Below, piece after piece: positions 50,601-63,303 of a stretch of DNA of 64,000 bases; within the stretch, counting starts at the first letter, position 1, and each line of letters opens with the position of its first letter. The notes below the pieces were generated by a model, which did no database searches, was not told the origin of the DNA, and was given only the letters and a program-made list of their open reading frames with translations. The DNA is from Limanda limanda. Taxonomy: Eukaryota; Chordata; Actinopteri; Pleuronectiformes; Pleuronectidae. The stretch covers positions 62,001-126,000 of the forward strand of contig NW_026870596.1 in NCBI RefSeq assembly GCF_963576545.1, read 5' to 3'. Position numbers and translations under genes: made by a program.

Positions 50601-52247
50601 TCAAGGATGGTACCGATCGATGCGCATTACCCCATTTAGTGGGGGAAGAGCCTACTTGCAAGTCTCTCCGACCTTCACAAAAAAAGTTATTCAAGAATAT
50701 CTCCTCAGATTTGGGGGAATTCTGTCGGTCGACCTCTTCCGAAGGTCGTACAAGCTCGGGGATGGTACCAATCGATCCGCAGGACCCAAATTAGTCCAGA
50801 TGCAACCACTTTCCAAGTCTCTCCGACCTTCACAAAAAAAGTTATTCAAGAATATCTCTTTCTCCTATGTGCTTTCATCCCTAACCCTAACCCTTTCGAA
50901 AGTCGGAGAAGCTCAAGGATGGTACCGATCGATGCGCATTACCCCATTTAGTGGGGGTAGAGCCTACTTGCAAGTCTCTCCGACCTTCACAAAAAAAGTT
51001 ATTCAAGAATATCTCTTTCTCCTATGTGCTTTCATCCCTAACCCTAACCCTAACCCTTCCGAAAGTCGGAGAAGCTCAAGGATGGTACCGATCGATGCGC
51101 ATTACCCCATTTAGTGGGGGAAGAGCCTACTTGCAAGTCTCTCCGACCTTCACAAAAAAAGTTATTCAAGAATATCTCCTCAGATTTGGGGGAATTCTGT
51201 CGGTCGACCTCTTCCGAAGGTCGTACAAGCTCGGGGATGGTACCAATCGATCCGCAGGACCCAAATTAGTCCAGATGCAACCACTTTCCAAGTCTCTCCG
51301 ACCTTCACAAAAAAAGTTATTCAAGAATATCTCTTTCTCCTATGTGCTTTCATCCCTAACCCTAACCCTTCCGAAAGTCGGAGAAGCTCAAGGATGGTAC
51401 CGATCGATGCGCGCTACCCCATTTAGTGGGGGTAGAGCCTACTTGCAAGTCTCTCCGACCTTCACAAAAAAAGTTATTCAAGAATATCTCTTTCTCCTAT
51501 GTGCTTTCATCCCTAACCCTAACCCTAACCCTTCCGAAAGTCGGAGAAGCTCAAGGATGGTACCGATCGATGCGCGCTACCCCATTTAGTGGGGGTAGAG
51601 CCTACTTGCAAGTCTCTCCGACCTTCACAAAAAAAGTTATTCAAGAATATCTCTTTCTCCTATGTGCTTTCATCCCTAACCCTAACCCTTCCGAAAGTCG
51701 GAGAAGCTCAAGGATGGTACTGATCGATGCGCGCAACCCCATTTAGTGGGGGTAGAGCCTACTTGCAAGTCTCTCCGACCTTCACAAAAAAAGTTATTCA
51801 AGAATATCTCCTCAGATTTGGGGGAATTTCGTCGGTCGACCTCTTCCGAAGGTCGTACAAGCTCGGGGATGGTACCAATCGATCCGCAGGACCCAAATTA
51901 GTCCAGATTCAACCACTTTCCAAGTCTCTCCGACCTTCACAAAAAAAGTTATTCAAGAATATCTCTTTCTCCTATGTGCTTTCATCCCTAACCCTAACCC
52001 TAACCCTTCCGAAAGTCGGAGAAGCTCAAGGATGGTACTGATCGATGCGCGCTACCCCATTTAGTGGGGGTAGAGCCTACTTGCAAGTCTCTCCGACCTT
52101 CACAAAAAAAGTTATTCAAGAATATCTCTTTCTCCTATGTGCTTTCATCCCTAACCCTAACCCTAACCCTTCCGAAAGTCGGAGAAGCTCAAGGATGGTA
52201 CTGATCGATGCGCGCTACCCCATTTAGTGGGGGTAGAGCCTACTTGC
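47661..52247 (+). repeat. HOR cycle 10 (4587 bp)
   Basis: This cycle contains 10 A3, 6 A2 and 13 B. The tagtgggtgaag variant (near 48429) and B* (near 48536) come from the same ancestor as cycle 9. From 48901 onward it follows 36408 onward at offset 12493, with a private C at 50079 (tttggcgg). It is therefore a mosaic: its start is related to cycle 9 and the rest to cycle 7. Confidence 0.9.
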
Positions 52248-55200
52248 AAGTCTCTCCGACCTTCACAAAAAAAGTTATTCAAGAATATCTCCTCAGATTT
52301 GGGGGAATTTCGTCGGTCGACCTCTTCCGAAGGTCGTACAAGCTCGGGGATGGTACCAATCGATCCGCAGGACCCAAATTAGTCCAGATGCAACCACTTT
52401 CCAAGTCTCTCCGACCTTCACAAAAAAAGTTATTCAAGAATATCTCCTCAGATTTGGGGGAATTCTGTCGGTCGACCTCTTCCGAAGGTCGTACAAGCTC
52501 GGGGATGGTACCAATCGATCCGCAGGACCCAAATTAGTCCAGATGCAACCACTTTCCAAGTCTCTCCGACCTTCACAAAAAAAGTTATTCAAGAATATCT
52601 CTTTCTCCTATGTGCTTTCATCCCTAACCCTAACCCTAACCCTTCCGAAAGTCGGAGAAGCTCAAGGATGGTACCGATCGATGCGCATTACCCCATTTAG
52701 TGGGGGTAGAGCCTACTTGCAAGTCTCTCCGACCTTCACAAAAAAAGTTATTCAAGAATATCTCCTCAGATTTGGGGGAATTTCGTCGGTCGACCTCTTC
52801 CGAAGGTCGTACAAGCTCAAAGATGGTACCAATCGATCTGCAGGACCCAAATTAGTCCAGATGCAACCACTTTCCAAGTCTCTCCGACCTTCACAAAAAA
52901 AGTTATTCAAGAATATCTCTTTCTCCTATGTGCTTTCATCCCTAACCCTAACCCTTCCGAAAGTCGGAGAAGCTCAAGGATGGTACCGATCGATGCGCAT
53001 TACCCCATTTAGTGGGGGACGAGCCTACTTGCAAGTCTCTCCGACCTTCACAAAAAAAGTTATTCAAGAATATCTCCTCAGATTTGGGGGAATTCTGTCG
53101 GTCGACCTCTTCCGAAGGTCGTAAAAGCTCGGGGATGGTACCAATCGATCCGCAGGACCCAAATTAGTCCAGATGCAACCACTTTCCAAGTCTCTCCGAC
53201 CTTCACAAAAAAAGTTATTCAAGAATATCTCTTTCTCCTATGTGCTTTCATCCCTAACCCTAACCCTTCCGAAAGTCGGAGAAGCTCAAGGATGGTACCG
53301 ATCGATGCAGATTACCCCATTTAGTGGGGGTAGAGCCTACTTGCAAGTCTCTCCGACCTTCACAAAAAAAGTTATTCAAGAATATCTCCTCAGATTTGGG
53401 GGAATTCTGTCGGTCGACCTCTTCCGAAGGTCGTACAAGCTCGGGGATGGTACCAATCGATCTGCAGGACCCAAATTAGTCCAGATGCAACCACTTTCCA
53501 AGTCTCTCCGACCTTCACAAAAAAAGTTATTCAAGAATATCTCTTTCTCCTATGTGCTTTCATCCCTAACCCTAACCCTAACCCTTCCGAAAGTCGGAGA
53601 AGCTCAAGAATGGTACCGATCGATGTGCATTACCCCATTTAGTGGGGGTAAAGCCTACTTGCAAGTCTCTCCGACCTTCACAAAAAAAGTTATTCAAGAA
53701 TATCTCCTCAGATTTGGGGGAATTTCGTCGGTCAACCTCTTCCGAAGGTCGTACAAGCTCAAGGATGGTACCAATCGATCTGCAGGACCCAAATTAGTCC
53801 AGATTCAACCACTTTCCAAGTCTCTCCGACCTTCACAAAAAAAGTTATTCAAGAATATCTCTTTCTCCTATGTGCTTTCATCCCTAACCCTAACCCTAAC
53901 CCTTCCGAAAGTCGGAGAAGCTCAAGGATGGTACCGATCGATGTGCATTACCCCATTTAGTGGGGGTAGAGCCTACTTGCAAGTCTCTCCGACCTTCACA
54001 AAAAAAGTTATTCAAGAATATCTCCTCAGATTTGGGGGAATTTCGTCGGTTGACCTCTTCCGAAGGTCGTACAAGCTCAAGGATGGTACCAATCGATCTG
54101 CAGGACCCAAATTAGTCCAGATGCAACCACTTTCCAAGTCTCTCCGACCTTCACAAAAAAAGTTATTCAAGAATATCTCTTTCTCCTATGTGCTTTCATC
54201 CCTAACCCTAACCCTAACCCTTCCGAAAGTCGGAGAAGCTCAAGGATGGTACCGATCGATGCGCATTACCCCATTTAGTGGGGGAAGAGCCTACTTGCAA
54301 GTCTCTCCGACCTTCACAAAAAAAGTTATTCAAGAATATCTCCTCAGATTTGGGGGAATTCTGTCGGTCGACCTCTTCCGAAGGTCGTACAAGCTCGGGG
54401 ATGGTACCAATCGATCCGCAGGACCCAAATTAGTCCAGATGCAACCACTTTCCAAGTCTCTCCGACCTTCACAAAAAAAGTTATTCAAGAATATCTCTTT
54501 CTCCTATGTGCTTTCATCCCTAACCCTAACCCTTCCGAAAGTCGGAGAAGCTCAAGGATGGTACGGATCGATGCGCGCTACCCCATTTAGTGGGGGTAGA
54601 GCCTACTTGCAAGTCTCTCCGACCTTCACAAAAAAAGTTATTCAAGAATATCTCTTTCTCCTATGTGCTTTCATCCCTAACCCTAACCCTAACCCTTCCG
54701 AAAGTCGGAGAAGCTCAAGGATGGTACCGATCGATGCGCGCTACCCCATTTAGTGGGGGTAGAGCCTACTTGCAAGTCTCTCCGACCTTCACAAAAAAAG
54801 TTATTCAAGAATATCTCTTTCTCCTATGTGCTTTCATCCCTAACCCTAACCCTTCCGAAAGTCGGAGAAGCTCAAGGATGGTACTGATCGATGCGCGCAA
54901 CCCCATTTAGTGGGGGTAGAGCCTACTTGCAAGTCTCTCCGACCTTCACAAAAAAAGTTATTCAAGAATATCTCCTCAGATTTGGGGGAATTTCGTCTGT
55001 CGACCTCTTCCGAAGGTCGTACAAGCTCGGGGATGGTACCAATCGATCCGCAGGACCCAAATTAGTCAAGATTCAACCACTTTCCAAGTCTCTCCGACCT
55101 TCACAAAAAAAGTTATTCAAGAATATCTCTTTCTCCTATGTGCTTTCATCCCTAACCCTAACCCTAACCCTTCCGAAAGTCGGAGAAGCTCAAGGATGGT

Positions 55201-55411
55201 ACTGATCGATGCGCGCTACCCCATTTAGTGGGGGTAGAGCCTACTTGCAAGTCTCTCCGACCTTCACAAAAAAAGTTATTCAAGAATATCTCTTTCTCCT
55301 ATGTGCTTTCATCCCTAACCCTAACCCTAACCCTTCCGAAAGTCGGAGAAGCTCAAGGATGGTACTGATCGATGCGCGCTACCCCATTTAGTGGGGGTAG
55401 AGCCTACTTGC
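52248..55411 (+). repeat. HOR cycle 11 (3164 bp, canonical form)
   Basis: The unit order and length match cycle 8, and it shares the variants gggggacgag (53020), ggtacggatcg and cgtctgtcg with it at offset 12493. A private A at 55068 (tagtcaagattc) is visible. The B* copy lies near 53123. Confidence 0.92.
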
Positions 55412-58400
55412 AAGTCTCTCCGACCTTCACAAAAAAAGTTATTCAAGAATATCTCCTCAGATTTGGGGGAATTTCGTCGGTCGACCTCTTCCGAAGGTCG
55501 TACAAGCTCGGGGATGGTACCAATCGATCCGCAGGACCCAAATTAGTCCAGATGCAACCACTTTCCAAGTCTCTCCGACCTTCACAAAAAAAGTTATTCA
55601 AGAATATCTCCTCAGATTTGGGGGAATTCTGTCGGTCGACCTCTTCCGAAGGTCGTACAAGCTCGGGGATGGTACCAATCGATCCGCAGGACCCAAATTA
55701 GTCCAGATGCAACCACTTTCCAAGTCTCTCCGACCTTCACAAAAAAAGTTATTCAAGAATATCTCTTTCTCCTATGTGCTTTCATCCCTAACCCTAACCC
55801 TAACCCTTCCGAAAGTCGGAGAAGCTCAAGGATGGTACCGATCGATGCGCATTACCCCATTTAGTGGGGGTAGAGCCTACTTGCAAGTCTCTCCGACCTT
55901 CACAAAAAAAGTTATTCAAGAATATCTCCTCAGATTTGGGGGAATTTCGTCGGTCGACCTCTTCCGAAGGTCGTACAAGCTCAAAGATGGTACCAATCGA
56001 TCTGCAGGACCCAAATTAGTCCAGATGCAACCACTTTCCAAGTCTCTCCGACCTTCACAAAAAAAGTTATTCAAGAATATCTCTTTCTCCTATGTGCTTT
56101 CATCCCTAACCCTAACCCTTCCGAAAGTCGGAGAAGCTCAAGGATGGTACCGATCGATGCGCATTACCCCATTTAGTGGGTGAAGAGCCTACTTGCAAGT
56201 CTCTCCGACCTTCACAAAAAAAGTTATTCAAGAATATCTCCTCAGATTTGGGGGAATTCTGTCGGTCGACCTCTTCCGAAGGTCGTAAAAGCTCGGGGAT
56301 GGTACCAATCGATCCGCAGGACCCAAATTAGTCCAGATGCAACCACTTTCCAAGTCTCTCCGACCTTCACAAAAAAAGTTATTCAAGAATATCTCTTTCT
56401 CCTATGTGCTTTCATCCCTAACCCTAACCCTTCCGAAAGTCGGAGAAGCTCAAGGATGGTACCGATCGATGCAGATTACCCCATTTAGTGGGGGTAGAGC
56501 CTACTTGCAAGTCTCTCCGACCTTCACAAAAAAAGTTATTCAAGAATATCTCCTCAGATTTGGGGGAATTCTGTCGGTCGACCTCTTCCGAAGGTCGTAC
56601 AAGCTCGGGGATGGTACCAATCGATCTGCAGGACCCAAATTAGTCCAGATGCAACCACTTTCCAAGTCTCTCCGACCTTCACAAAAAAAGTTATTCAAGA
56701 ATATCTCTTTCTCCTATGTGCTTTCATCCCTAACCCTAACCCTAACCCTTCCGAAAGTCGGAGAAGCTCAAGAATGGTACCGATCGATGTGCATTACCCC
56801 ATTTAGTGGGGGTAAAGCCTACTTGCAAGTCTCTCCGACCTTCACAAAAAAAGTTATTCAAGAATATCTCCTCAGATTTGGGGGAATTTCGTCGGTCAAC
56901 CTCTTCCGAAGGTCGTACAAGCTCAAGGATGGTACCAATCGATCTGCAGGACCCAAATTAGTCCAGATTCAACCACTTTCCAAGTCTCTCCGACCTTCAC
57001 AAAAAAAGTTATTCAAGAATATCTCTTTCTCCTATGTGCTTTCATCCCTAACCCTAACCCTAACCCTTCCGAAAGTCGGAGAAGCTCAAGGATGGTACCG
57101 ATCGATGTGCATTACCCCATTTAGTGGGGGTAGAGCCTACTTGCAAGTCTCTCCGACCTTCACAAAAAAAGTTATTCAAGAATATCTCCTCAGATTTGGG
57201 GGAATTTCGTCGGTTGACCTCTTCCGAAGGTCGTACAAGCTCAAGGATGGTACCAATCGATCTGCAGGACCCAAATTAGTCCAGATGCAACCACTTTCCA
57301 AGTCTCTCCGACCTTCACAAAAAAAGTTATTCAAGAATATCTCTTTCTCCTATGTGCTTTCATCCCTAACCCTAACCCTAACCCTTCCGAAAGTCGGAGA
57401 AGCTCAAGGATGGTACCGATCGATGCGCATTACCCCATTTAGTGGGGGAAGAGCCTACTTGCAAGTCTCTCCGACCTTCACAAAAAAAGTTATTCAAGAA
57501 TATCTCCTCAGATTTGGGGGAATTCTGTCGGTCGACCTCTTCCGAAGGTCGTACAAGCTCGGGGATGGTACCAATCGATCCGCAGGACCCAAATTAGTCC
57601 AGATGCAACCACTTTCCAAGTCTCTCCGACCTTCACAAAAAAAGTTATTCAAGAATATCTCTTTCTCCTATGTGCTTTCATCCCTAACCCTAACCCTTCC
57701 GAAAGTCGGAGAAGCTCAAGGATGGTACCGATCTATGCGCATTACCCCATTTAGTGGGGGTAGAGCCTACTTGCAAGTCTCTCCGACCTTCACAAAAAAA
57801 GTTATTCAAGAATATCTCCTCAGATTTGGGGGAATTCTGTCGGTCGACCTCTTCCGAAGGTCGTACAAGCTCGGGGATGGTACCAATCGATCCGCAGGAC
57901 CCAAATTAGTCCAGATGCAACCACTTTCCAAGTCTCTCCGACCTTCACAAAAAAAGTTATTCAAGAATATCTCCTCAGATTTGGGGGAATTCTGTCGGTC
58001 GACCTCTTCCGAAGGTCGTACAAGCTCGGGGATGGTACCAATCGATCCGCAGGACCCAAATTAGTCCAGATGCAACCACTTTCCAAGTCTCTCCGACCTT
58101 CACAAAAAAAGTTATTCAAGAATATCTCTTTCTCCTATGTGCTTTCATCCCTAACCCTAACCCTTCCGAAAGTCGGAGAAGCTCAAGGATGGTACCGATC
58201 TATGCGCATTACCCCATTTAGTGGGGGTAGAGCCTACTTGCAAGTCTCTCCGACCTTCACAAAAAAAGTTATTCAAGAATATCTCCTCAGATTTGGGGGA
58301 ATTCTGTCGGTCGACCTCTTCCGAAGGTCGTACAAGCTCGGGGATGGTACCAATCGATCCGCAGGACCCAAATTAGTCCAGATGCAACCACTTTCCAAGT

Positions 58401-61400
58401 CTCTCCGACCTTCACAAAAAAAGTTATTCAAGAATATCTCCTCAGATTTGGGGGAATTCTGTCGGTCGACCTCTTCCGAAGGTCGTACAAGCTCGGGGAT
58501 GGTACCAATCGATCCGCAGGACCCAAATTAGTCCAGATGCAACCACTTTCCAAGTCTCTCCGACCTTCACAAAAAAAGTTATTCAAGAATATCTCTTTCT
58601 CCTATGTGCTTTCATCCCTAACCCTAACCCTTCCGAAAGTCGGAGAAGCTCAAGGATGGTACCGATCGATGCGCATTACCCCATTTAGTGGGGGTAGAGC
58701 CTACTTGCAAGTCTCTCCGACCTTCACAAAAAAAGTTATTCAAGAATATCTCTTTCTCCTATGTGCTTTCATCCCTAACCCTAACCCTAACCCTTCCGAA
58801 AGTCGGAGAAGCTCAAGGATGGTACCGATCGATGCGCATTACCCCATTTAGTGGGGGAAGAGCCTACTTGCAAGTCTCTCCGACCTTCACAAAAAAAGTT
58901 ATTCAAGAATATCTCCTCAGATTTGGGGGAATTTCGTCGGTCGACCTCTTCCGAAGGTCGTACAAGCTCAAAGATGGTACCAATCGATCTGCAGGACCCA
59001 AATTAGTCCAGATGCAACCACTTTCCAAGTCTCTCCGACCTTCACAAAAAAAGTTATTCAAGAATATCTCTTTCTCCTATGTGCTTTCATCCCTAACCCT
59101 AACCCTTCCGAAAGTCGGAGAAGCTCAAGGATGGTACCGATCGATGCGCATTACCCCATTTAGTGGGGGAAGAGCCTACTTGCAAGTCTCTCCGACCTTC
59201 ACAAAAAAAGTTATTCAAGAATATCTCCTCAGATTTGGGGGAATTCTGTCGGTCGACCTCTTCCGAAGGTCGTAAAAGCTCGGGGATGGTACCAATCGAT
59301 CCGCAGGACCCAAATTAGTCCAGATGCAACCACTTTCCAAGTCTCTCCGACCTTCACAAAAAAAGTTATTCAAGAATATCTCTTTCTCCTATGTGCTTTC
59401 ATCCCTAACCCTAACCCTTCCGAAAGTCGGAGAAGCTCAAAGATGGTACCGATCGATGCAGATTACCCCATTTAGTGGGGGTAGAGCCTACTTGCAAGTC
59501 TCTCCGACCTTCACAAAAAAAGTTATTCAAGAATATCTCCTCAGATTTGGGGGAATTCTGTCGGTCGACCTCTTCCGAAGGTCGTACAAGCTCGGGGATG
59601 GTACCAATCGATCTGCAGGACCCAAATTAGTCCAGATGCAACCACTTTCCAAGTCTCTCCGACCTTCACAAAAAAAGTTATTCAAGAATATCTCTTTCTC
59701 CTATGTGCTTTCATCCCTAACCCTAACCCTAACCCTTCCGAAAGTCGGAGAAGCTCAAGAATGGTACCGATCGATGTGCATTACCCCATTTAGTGGGGGT
59801 AAAGCCTACTTGCAAGTCTCTCCGACCTTCACAAAAAAAGTTATTCAAGAATATCTCCTCAGATTTGGGGGAATTTCGTCGGTCAACCTCTTCCGAAGGT
59901 CGTACAAGCTCAAGGATGGTACCAATCGATCTGCAGGACCCAAATTAGTCCAGATTCAACCACTTTCCAAGTCTCTCCGACCTTCACAAAAAAAGTTATT
60001 CAAGAATATCTCTTTCTCCTATGTGCTTTCATCCCTAACCCTAACCCTAACCCTTCCGAAAGTCGGAGAAGCTCAAGGATGGTACCGATCGATGTGCATT
60101 ACCCCATTTAGTGGGGGTAGAGCCTACTTGCAAGTCTCTCCGACCTTCACAAAAAAAGTTATTCAAGAATATCTCCTCAGATTTGGGGGAATTTCGTCGG
60201 TTGACCTCTTCCGAAGGTCGTACAAGCTCAAGGATGGTACCAATCGATCTGCAGGACCCAAATTAGTCCAGATGCAACCACTTTCCAAGTCTCTCCGACC
60301 TTCACAAAAAAAGTTATTCAAGAATATCTCTTTCTCCTATGTGCTTTCATCCCTAACCCTAACCCTAACCCTTCCGAAAGTCGGAGAAGCTCAAGGATGG
60401 TACCGATCGAAGCGCATTACCCCATTTAGTGGGGGAAGAGCCTACTTGCAAGTCTCTCCGACCTTCACAAAAAAAGTTATTCAAGAATATCTCCTCAGAT
60501 TTGGGGGAATTCTGTCGGTCGACCTCTTCCGAAGGTCGTACAAGCTCGGGGATGGTACCAATCGATCCGCAGGACCCAAATTAGTCCAGATGCAACCACT
60601 TTCCAAGTCTCTCCGACCTTCACAAAAAAAGTTATTCAAGAATATCTCTTTCTCCTATGTGCTTTCATCCCTAACCCTAACCCTTCCGAAAGTCGGAGAA
60701 GCTCAAGGATGGTACCGATCTATGCGCATTACCCCATTTAGTGGGGGTAGAGCCTACTTGCAAGTCTCTCCGACCTTCACAAAAAAAGTTATTCAAGAAT
60801 ATCTCCTCAGATTTGGGGGAATTCTGTCGGTCGACCTCTTCCGAAGGTCGTACAAGCTCGGGGATGGTACCAATCGATCCGCAGGACCCAAATTAGTCCA
60901 GATGCAACCACTTTCCAAGTCTCTCCGACCTTCACAAAAAAAGTTATTCAAGAATATCTCTTTCTCCTATGTGCTTTCATCCCTAACCCTAACCCTAACC
61001 CTTCCGAAAGTCGGAGAAGCTCAAGGATGGTACCGATCGATGCGCATTACCCCATTTAGTGGGGGTAAAGCCTACTTGCAAGTCTCTCCGACCTTCACAA
61101 AAAAAGTTATTCAAGAATATCTCCTCAGATTTGGGGGAATTTCGTCGGTCAACCTCTTCCGAAGGTCGTACAAGCTCAAGGATGGTACCAATCGATCTGC
61201 AGGACCCAAATTAGTCCAGATTCAACCACTTTCCAAGTCTCTCCGACCTTCACAAAAAAAGTTATTCAAGAATATCTCTTTCTCCTATGTGCTTTCATCC
61301 CTAACCCTAACCCTAACCCTTCCGAAAGTCGGAGAAGCTCAAGGATGGTACCGATCGATGTGCATTACCCCATTTAGTGGGGGTAGAGCCTACTTGCAAG

Positions 61401-63303
61401 TCTCTCCGACCTTCACAAAAAAAGTTATTCAAGAATATCTCCTCAGATTTGGGGGAATTTCGTCGGTTGACCTCTTCCGAAGGTCGTACAAGCTCAAGGA
61501 TGGTACCAATCGATCTGCAGGACCCAAATTAGTCCAGATGCAACCACTTTCCAAGTCTCTCCGACCTTCACAAAAAAAGTTATTCAAGAATATCTCTTTC
61601 TCCTATGTGCTTTCATCCCTAACCCTAACCCTAACCCTTCCGAAAGTCGGAGAAGCTCAAGGATGGTACCGATCGATGCGCATTACCCCATTTAGTGGGG
61701 GAAGAGCCTACTTGCAAGTCTCTCCGACCTTCACAAAAAAAGTTATTCAAGAATATCTCCTCAGATTTGGGGGAATTCTGTCGGTCGACCTCTTCCGAAG
61801 GTCGTACAAGCTCGGGGATGGTACCAATCGATCCGCAGGACCCAAATTAGTCCAGATGCAACCACTTTCCAAGTCTCTCCGACCTTCACAAAAAAAGTTA
61901 TTCAAGAATATCTCTTTCTCCTATGTGCTTTCATCCCTAACCCTAACCCTTCCGAAAGTCGGAGAAGCTCAAGGATGGTACTGATCGATGCGCATTACCC
62001 CATTTAGTGGGGGTAGAGCCTACTTGCAAGTCTCTCCGACCTTCACAAAAAAAGTTATTCAAGAATATCTCTTTCTCCTATGTGCTTTCATCCCTAACCC
62101 TAACCCTAACCCTTCCGAAAGTCGGAGAAGCTCAAGGATGGTACCGATCGATGCGCATTACCCCATTTAGTGGGGGAAGAGCCTACTTGCAAGTCTCTCC
62201 GACCTTCACAAAAAAAGTTATTCAAGAATATCTCCTCAGATTTGGGGGAATTCTGTCGGTCGACCTCTTCCGAAGGTCGTACAAGCTCGGGGATGGTACC
62301 AATCGATCCGCAGGACCCAAATTAGTCCAGATGCAACCACTTTCCAAGTCTCTCCGACCTTCACAAAAAAAGTTATTCAAGAATATCTCTTTCTCCTATG
62401 TGCTTTCATCCCTAACCCTAACCCTTCCGAAAGTCGGAGAAGCTCAAGGATGGTACCGATCGATGCGCGCTACCCCATTTAGTGGGGGTAGAGCCTACTT
62501 GCAAGTCTCTCCGACCTTCACAAAAAAAGTTATTCAAGAATATCTCTTTCTCCTATGTGCTTTCATCCCTAACCCTAACCCTAACCCTTCCGAAAGTCGG
62601 AGAAGCTCAAGGATGGTACCGATCGATGCGCGCTACCCCATTTAGTGGGGGTAGAGCCTACTTGCAAGTCTCTCCGACCTTCACAAAAAAAGTTATTCAA
62701 GAATATCTCTTTCTCCTATGTGCTTTCATCCCTAACCCTAACCCTTCCGAAAGTCGGAGAAGCTCAAGGATGGTACTGATCGATGCGCGCAACCCCATTT
62801 AGTGGGGGTAGAGCCTACTTGCAAGTCTCTCCGACCTTCACAAAAAAAGTTATTCAAGAATATCTCCTCAGATTTGGGGGAATTTCGTCGGTCGACCTCT
62901 TCCGAAGGTCGTACAAGCTCGGGGATGGTACCAATCGATCCGCAGGACCCAAATTAGTCCAGATGCAACCACTTTCCAAGTCTCTCCGACCTTCACAAAA
63001 AAAGTTATTCAAGAATATCTCTTTCTCCTATGTGCTTTCATCCCTAACCCTAACCCTAACCCTTCCGAAAGTCGGAGAAGCTCAAGGATGGTACTGATCG
63101 ATGCGCGCTACCCCATTTAGTGGGGGTAGAGCCTACTTGCAAGTCTCTCCGACCTTCACAAAAAAAGTTATTCAAGAATATCTCTTTCTCCTATGTGCTT
63201 TCATCCCTAACCCTAACCCTAACCCTTCCGAAAGTCGGAGAAGCTCAAGGATGGTACTGATCGATGCGCGCTACCCCATTTAGTGGGGGTAGAGCCTACT
63301 TGC
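55412..63303 (+). repeat. HOR cycle 12 (7892 bp) with two extra B-B tandems
   Basis: This cycle contains 15 A3, 11 A2 and 24 B. After a start like cycle 9 (tagtgggtgaag near 56180, B* near 56287) it has two consecutive BB-A2 trimers (57775-58241 and 58242-58708, 467 bp each), the only place where B-B repeats so closely. A second cycle-like start follows, with B* near 59274. At 60410 the tail reads cgatcgaagcg, a private change from cgatcgatgcg. Confidence 0.88.
57775..58708 (+). repeat. Tandem pair of BB-A2 trimers (2 x 467 bp)
   Basis: Two successive trimers of B, B, A2. Both B-B junctions have the ttctgtcgg, ctcgggg form. This is a local duplication of the HOR-opening motif and is not found elsewhere in the window. 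Confidence 0.85.

Larger units (their letters stand above)
36408..57973 (+). repeat. Long-range duplication: 36408-45480 and 48901-57973 (offset 12493)
   Basis: About 9.07 kb is repeated with identical unit order. Shared rare variants are T at 38403/50896, C at 40527/53020, cgtctgtcg at 42505/54998 and tagtgggtgaag at 43687/56180. Differences seen are 37586/50079, 39345/51838 and 42575/55068. The match starts after a cagattcaa/cagatgcaa difference and stops where the right copy turns from B-A into B-B. Confidence 0.87.
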
